Source of the DNA: a bacterium | GTDB taxonomy: Bacteria > Patescibacteriota > Patescibacteriia > Patescibacteriales > VMTK01 | Direction: 5' to 3' | Assembly: GCA_030693295.1 (NCBI GenBank) | Contig: JAUYAT010000033.1 | Span: 1-36,789 of the forward strand | Length of the DNA stretch: 36,789 nucleotides | Shown here: positions 33,172 through 36,789 of the stretch, piece after piece | Layout of the letters: each line of letters opens with the position of its first letter | Numbering within the stretch: position 1 is the first letter of the stretch | Position numbers and translations under genes: made by a program | The notes under the pieces: model-generated | Told to the model about the DNA's origin: nothing | The model's input: only the letters and a program-made list of their open reading frames with translations | The model's database searches: none

Positions 33172-33261
33172 AATTTATAGCATTATAATTTTAAAAAATG
33201 ATATTATTTTTATTATAGCATATCTGCGATAAAACTAAAGATATTTAAGAAAGCTATTAAA

Positions 33262-34368
33262 CTATTCTTTCGCTCCATACCGCCAAGCCGCTATAAAGGT
33301 GGCGATTGGCACGGATAAAATCAAACCGATGCTTCCGGCTAAAGTCCTTACTATTTCCGTGGCAATCTGCTCATTATTGACAACCTGCCCCCAGCTTGAA
33401 AAAGCGCTCGCGCCGGAAATGAACACAATAAGCAAAGGAAGCGACACGCCCGCGTAAGCCAAAAACAATGTATTGGTCATAGAAGCGATATGCGAAACTC
33501 CCACTTTGTAAGCCCGCTTAAAAAGTTCTTTACTCCTAAAGCCGGAATTGGCTATGGCAATCTGCTCAACTGCCGCTACCTGCGAAATAACAACATCGTC
33601 TAATACGCCAAGAGCTCCGATGATAATTCCGGCAAGCAGCAATCCTTTGAAATTAACGGCTTGTTCGCCTATGTATAATAAAAATGACGCTTCTTCGCTT
33701 GTTACTCCGGTTAATTTTGTTAATGAGACAAAAAACCATGACAGCAAAATCGCGATAATCAAACTGAAAAGAATGCTGATAAACGCGATGTGCGAACGGG
33801 CGCAAAAGCCCTCTGTGGCATAAATTATAATAAGCAAAATGATAATAGAGCCGATTAATGTAATTATTAACGGGCTTGTCCCCGCCAATATTTGGGGAAT
33901 GATATATTTAATAATAACCAAAAAGGTCAAAGCCAGCGCCAAAAGGGACCGCGCGCCCTTTCCTCTGCCGACAACGATCAATGTTAACGCAAAAGCAATG
34001 GCAAGCCACCATAGACCCTTTGTCCTCACATAATCGGTAACATAATAAACCGCGTTTCCTTCCGCGTCAAAACTGGCGACCGCGAGAACCCTGTCTCCCA
34101 CTCTGTAAATATTTTTATTAATTACGTCAATTTCGCCAATGCCGTTAAAATTTATTTCCTTGTCTTTGAACGCGCCCTCCAAACCGCGGAGTATTAAATT
34201 TTGCTGCTCGGTTTCGGCGCCGTCGGGCAATATCGTTGTTTTCTGCTCCGTAATTTCAATCACTTCCGCCTTAAAAAACCCGTCCTTTGGCGCGCTGTCC
34301 GCTTGAGCAAAAACAAAAACAGGAATTAATAAAAACAGCGGCAATATGATAAGCTTTTTATAGTTCAT
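33262..34368 (-). CDS. YibE/F family membrane protein
   Basis: A 368-residue protein with an N-terminal signal/anchor (LIILPLFLLIPVFVFAQA), an extracytoplasmic beta-type domain (about 28-120, with KAEVIEITEQKTTILPDGAETEQQ), and about seven helices. The family-type stretch GLLLAGIIIGALGVLDDVVISQVAAVEQI is present, as are SMTNTLFLAYAGVSLPLL and GSIGLILSVPIATFIAA. YibE/F proteins are conserved membrane proteins of unknown biochemical role. Stands alone between small genes. Confidence 0.88.
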   Translation of the reverse strand: MNYKKLIILPLFLLIPVFVFAQADSAPKDGFFKAEVIEITEQKTTILPDGAETEQQNLILRGLEGAFKDKEINFNGIGEIDVINKNIYRVGDRVLAVASFDAEGNAVYYVTDYVRTKGLWWLAIAFALTLIVVGRGKGARSLLALALTFLVIIKYIIPQILAGTSPLIITLIGSIIILLIIIYATEGFCARSHIAFISILFSLIIAILLSWFFVSLTKLTGVTSEEASFLLYIGEQAVNFKGLLLAGIIIGALGVLDDVVISQVAAVEQIAIANSGFRSKELFKRAYKVGVSHIASMTNTLFLAYAGVSLPLLIVFISGASAFSSWGQVVNNEQIATEIVRTLAGSIGLILSVPIATFIAAWRYGAKE

Positions 34369-34482
34369 GGGTTTATTTTTTAAATTTTATGTTTATTATT
34401 TCTGTTGCTGTACTTATAAATAACAACCAATAAAATAATATCTCAACAAAGATTATTTCCAAAAAATCATCCGGATTGTTTT

Positions 34483-35835
34483 TCAGCTTGATTTTTTCAA
34501 CCGCTTCAAAATTACGCCGCCGCTTTTTACAATAAATTCCCGGTTCATTTTTTCTTTTTCCTCATCGGAAAATGACCGGAACTTAAGCGCGTACAGCCGG
34601 GAACAGTCCCTCATTTCTCGGTCTATCTTCAGCACCGATTCGTCAACTTGAAGAGCAACTTCATTAAGCCCCATCAGCCTTAATCCTTTAATTGATCTAA
34701 TGCGGGATAAGGCCACATATCCTTGTCCGGCTTCAAAAGTTTTGGACAAATCAATTTCCGCGGCATCCAAAGTCATCCCCTGTGATTTGTGAACTGTAAG
34801 CGCCCAGGCAAGCCGCAGAGGAATTTGCCTGATAACGGCTTTCAACTCCCCTTTTTCGTTCTCATACTTCCAATCCTCCGGTTCGGCCGCGATTTTTTCA
34901 CCGGAAAAAATTTCCACTATCGGCGCGCCGGTTGTCTTGCTGAAACTTATCACCTTCCCCAACGTGCCGTTGATATATCCGGCTTCATAATTATTCTTGA
35001 TAAAAATCACAAGCGCTCCTTTTTTTAATTTCAACTCCTCAATTACCAGCGATGAATTTAAAATTCTCTCAATATTTTTTCTTGAGCCTTTATTCAAGGA
35101 TTTAAAAATTTTCGGTTCTCCCGAAAGCGCTTCAAGCTCTTCCTTATTAATCCTGTCCACGTCTTCATTGTGCGTATAAAGTTTGGCCGCTTTAAAACTG
35201 TTGGGCAATTCTTTTTTGTAGCAAGAGCGGAAAACATCCATTGAATTTTCCGAAACCGAACCAGCGCGGATTTCATCAAGAATGCTTATCAGCGACTCAT
35301 CGCTCTGCCTGAATTTTTCTTCCAGGTAGCAGACCTTCAAATTCGCCGCTTGCCACTCTCCGGTCTGCCAGGCAAACTTAATGTTTTTTGCCGTTTTGCT
35401 GACTGGCGGCAATTGAAAAAAATCGCCCGATAAAATGATCTGAATCCCGCCGAACGGTTTATCGGAATTTTTAAAAGCCCGCAATATTTTATCAACGGAA
35501 ACAAACAGCTCGGGAGAAACCATGGATATTTCATCAATGATCAAAACTTTCATCGCTCTGAGGCGGCGATAAAGATATTCCTTCTGCAAAAGACAGTCTA
35601 AAAAATAATCGTCAATCCACTCCTTGATTCCAATCCCAAAAAAAGAATGAATAGTCATTCCCCCGATATGAGAGGCGGCGATGCCGGTCGGCGCCGTGAT
35701 AGTCGGCTGTATGTCCCGCTCTTGCAGATATTGGATATACTGATTTAAAAGATAGGTCTTGCCGGTCCCTGCCGAACCTGTTAAAAAAATATTCCTCCCT
35801 GTTTTAAAAATTCCAAACGCAATTTCTTGATTCAT
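34483..35835 (-). CDS. Pif1-like DNA helicase
   Basis: A 450-residue SF1B helicase. Walker A is GSAGTGKT at 20-27, motif Ia TITAPTGIAASHIGGMTIHSFF, Walker B LIIDEIS with D101-E102, motif III ILSGDFFQLPPV, the RRM3/Pif1-type LEEKFRQSD and the C-terminal VHKSQGMTLD and GYVALSRIRSIKGL motifs. Pif1 proteins unwind DNA 5'-3' and resolve G-quadruplexes and R-loops. Many CPR genomes carry this bacterial type. Single gene with an A/T-rich gap upstream. Confidence 0.93.
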   Translation of the reverse strand: MNQEIAFGIFKTGRNIFLTGSAGTGKTYLLNQYIQYLQERDIQPTITAPTGIAASHIGGMTIHSFFGIGIKEWIDDYFLDCLLQKEYLYRRLRAMKVLIIDEISMVSPELFVSVDKILRAFKNSDKPFGGIQIILSGDFFQLPPVSKTAKNIKFAWQTGEWQAANLKVCYLEEKFRQSDESLISILDEIRAGSVSENSMDVFRSCYKKELPNSFKAAKLYTHNEDVDRINKEELEALSGEPKIFKSLNKGSRKNIERILNSSLVIEELKLKKGALVIFIKNNYEAGYINGTLGKVISFSKTTGAPIVEIFSGEKIAAEPEDWKYENEKGELKAVIRQIPLRLAWALTVHKSQGMTLDAAEIDLSKTFEAGQGYVALSRIRSIKGLRLMGLNEVALQVDESVLKIDREMRDCSRLYALKFRSFSDEEKEKMNREFIVKSGGVILKRLKKSS

Positions 35836-35908
35836 TTATTAAAAATTATTTTGATTAAATAATGCCGTAAGAATCTTATTTATTTAACTTTACATTCTTT
35901 TTAAAATA

Positions 35909-35934
35909 AAAACAAGACTAAAAAGTCTTGTTTT
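35909..35934 (-). terminator. Terminator between the small basic gene and the helicase gene
   Basis: Stem AAAACAAGACT (35909-35919)/AGTCTTGTTTT (35924-35934), T-rich tail on either strand. Confidence 0.75.
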
Positions 35935-35947
35935 TGCAAATAAAATA

Positions 35948-35966
35948 CGCCGGCATATTGCCGGCG
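35948..35966 (-). terminator. Hairpin just after the small basic gene
   Basis: CGCCGGC/GCCGGCG with a 5-nt loop, then TATTTTATTT on the minus strand. Confidence 0.65.
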
Positions 35967-35984
35967 CGTTTTATTTTTGTTATT

Positions 35985-36107
35985 TTATTTGCGCTTTTTT
36001 TTCTTGGCTTTTTCTTCAAGCATAACCCGCTTGATTTCCAGCCGCTTCGCAGTCTTATGGGAATGAGCTTTCTTGTGCTTTCCCACTCCCGTGTTTCTTT
36101 TTGCCAT
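35985..36107 (-). CDS. Lysine-rich 40-residue protein
   Basis: MAKRNTGVGKHKKAHSHKTA followed by KRLEIKRVMLEEKAKKKKRK; nearly half the residues are Lys, Arg or His. ATG 36105-36107, stop TAA 35985-35987, two terminator-type hairpins after it. Such short basic proteins commonly bind ribosomal RNA or DNA; I do not recognise a ribosomal protein family. It is too short to judge by codon use, but its clean start, stop and terminators support it. Confidence 0.6.
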   Translation of the reverse strand: MAKRNTGVGKHKKAHSHKTAKRLEIKRVMLEEKAKKKKRK

Positions 36108-36198
36108 AAAAATATTTGATTATTTTCGTTAATTTGGCTCGGATTTTACGCCTCAGCTCGAATTGAATTTAAAAAAAGGTTTTAAACTATTTTATAAA

Positions 36199-36346
36199 AA
36201 GCTTTTAAAAGTGCCCGCCCCCGCTTTTAAAAGCAATCCCCAGTTATTCAACGGGGTAAAAATTTCCCCGCGGGCGAAGCCCGACTTTAGGCGATTTCAA
36301 GTTTTTCTGCGGGCGAAAGCCCGCTCCGCCCCGCACCTGCGGGGCG
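36199..36346. repeat. Cluster of hairpins in the gap 36108-36366
   Basis: GCTTTTAAAA (36201-36210)/TTTTAAAAGC (36225-36234); GCGGGC/GCCCGC (36309-36324); CGCCCCGC/GCGGGGCG (36327-36346); plus a GGGCGAAGCCC palindrome near 36278. No gene is seen in the gap; the repeats may end the SNase transcript. Confidence 0.65.
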
Positions 36347-36366
36347 ATTTGGCGGCAAATTCTTTT

Positions 36367-36630
36367 TTACTTATATCCTTTTCTCCTCATACTACCGTTT
36401 ACAGACTTTCCGCCGATATTAACCTTTGCGACTGTTCTGCCATACGATTTACCAACTGGATTATAATTTACGGTTTTCCCTTCTATTATATCTTCAAGCT
36501 CATGTTTTGCTTGAGCTCCGCCCTTGCAACCCATCTCAGGGGCATCAACATTCGCCAGTCTGACATATGGACCTTTGGAGATTTTAAAGGTATCTCCATC
36601 AACAACCTTTGATACTTTACCTTTTGGCAT
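36367..36630 (-). CDS. Short thermonuclease-like (SNase) protein
   Basis: An 87-residue staphylococcal-nuclease-type OB fold. Conserved residues are placed as in SNase: VVDGDTFKI (Asp), VRLANVDAPE (Arg, Asp, Glu) and YGRTVA (second catalytic Arg). It ends at SVNGSMRRKGYK, at the point where family members have V-N-x-x-M-V-x-x-G-Y-A, so it is a minimal domain rather than cut off mid-fold. It has no signal peptide at this start (ATG 36628-36630), which is unusual for SNases that are often exported. It follows the partial gene by 4 nt. Confidence 0.85.
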   Translation of the reverse strand: MPKGKVSKVVDGDTFKISKGPYVRLANVDAPEMGCKGGAQAKHELEDIIEGKTVNYNPVGKSYGRTVAKVNIGGKSVNGSMRRKGYK

Positions 36631-36634
36631 ATGT

Positions 36635-36789
36635 TTATTTTAATAATAAATTAGAGTCACCTTTTGGAATTTTTTCTATATTCGCGTTCGTAATTCCTTC
36701 TCCTAAATTTTTCATTATATTATATGCAGAAGTTCCGTCTGGCATATAATATCTCTTTCCGTCTTTTGGATTTACATACCAAGCCTCTC
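36635..36789 (-). CDS. C-terminal end of a protein with EAWYVNP-type domain (partial)
   Basis: The last 51 codons of a gene entering from the right. The sequence EAWYVNPKDGKRYYMPDGTS, then AYNIMKNLGEGITNANIEKI, matches a C-terminal module I recall from CPR secreted or nuclease-type proteins (E/A-WYVNP-DGKRYYL-x-A-x-MR-LGLGI). The N-terminal part and function are outside the window. Its stop (36635-36637) is 4 nt before the SNase start, implying an operon. Confidence 0.75.
   Translation of the reverse strand, partial: EAWYVNPKDGKRYYMPDGTSAYNIMKNLGEGITNANIEKIPKGDSNLLLK

Overview
The window reads as a chromosomal segment of an uncultured Candidate Phyla Radiation (Patescibacteria) bacterium. 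The grounds are inference from gene content: moderate GC with many A/T-rich gaps, a ThrS without a TGS domain, CPR-type membrane proteins of unknown function, a C-terminal EAWYVNP-type domain fragment, and dense palindromic intergenic repeats. The standard bacterial code (TGA as stop) fits every gene. Most genes lie on the minus strand.

Layout. 1-9126: thrS (cut by the left edge), a 538-residue membrane-anchored protein, a complete IS481-type insertion sequence with a 16-bp target duplication, and dnaE, which carries a 375-residue intein with a non-LAGLIDADG nuclease. 9248-11318 is an accessory stretch: a decayed fragment, a 68-residue secreted protein without a usual start codon, two unknown proteins, a candidate plus-strand small RNA and a NYN-domain nuclease. 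11501-13182 is parAB. A plus-strand block follows: tRNA-Leu(CAA), a 16-codon micro-ORF, a radical SAM/SPASM enzyme and an unknown 160-residue protein, closed by a terminator. Its promoter overlaps the divergent parAB promoter at the -35 box.

15043-18380: an AI-2E family permease and groES-groEL under a textbook CIRCE operator. 18397-26123: a complete F-type ATP synthase set (atpZ, B, E, F, H, A, G, D, C), split between atpG and atpD by an opposite-strand membrane-protein gene with its own promoter and terminator, and sprinkled with palindromic repeats. 26168-32309: a compact run of tatD, tsaC, cvpA, metG, rsmI and an unknown membrane protein. 32371-36789: a plus-strand coiled-coil membrane protein with a strong promoter, small membrane proteins, a YibE/F family protein, a Pif1-like helicase, a 40-residue lysine-rich protein, a short nuclease (SNase) and the end of another gene.

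The most striking signals are mobile or selfish insertions tolerated inside or at the edges of essential genes: the dnaE intein (HINT + zinc knuckle + NUMOD3-like + PD-(D/E)XK), the IS placed exactly at the dnaE stop codon, and palindromic repeats inserted in frame in the 538-residue protein, MetG (twice) and RsmI. One 36-nt repeat is translated in two different frames in MetG and RsmI, closely paralleling Rickettsia palindromic elements. The candidate sRNA, the tRNA-linked radical SAM cassette and the start-less secreted protein are also worth a look.
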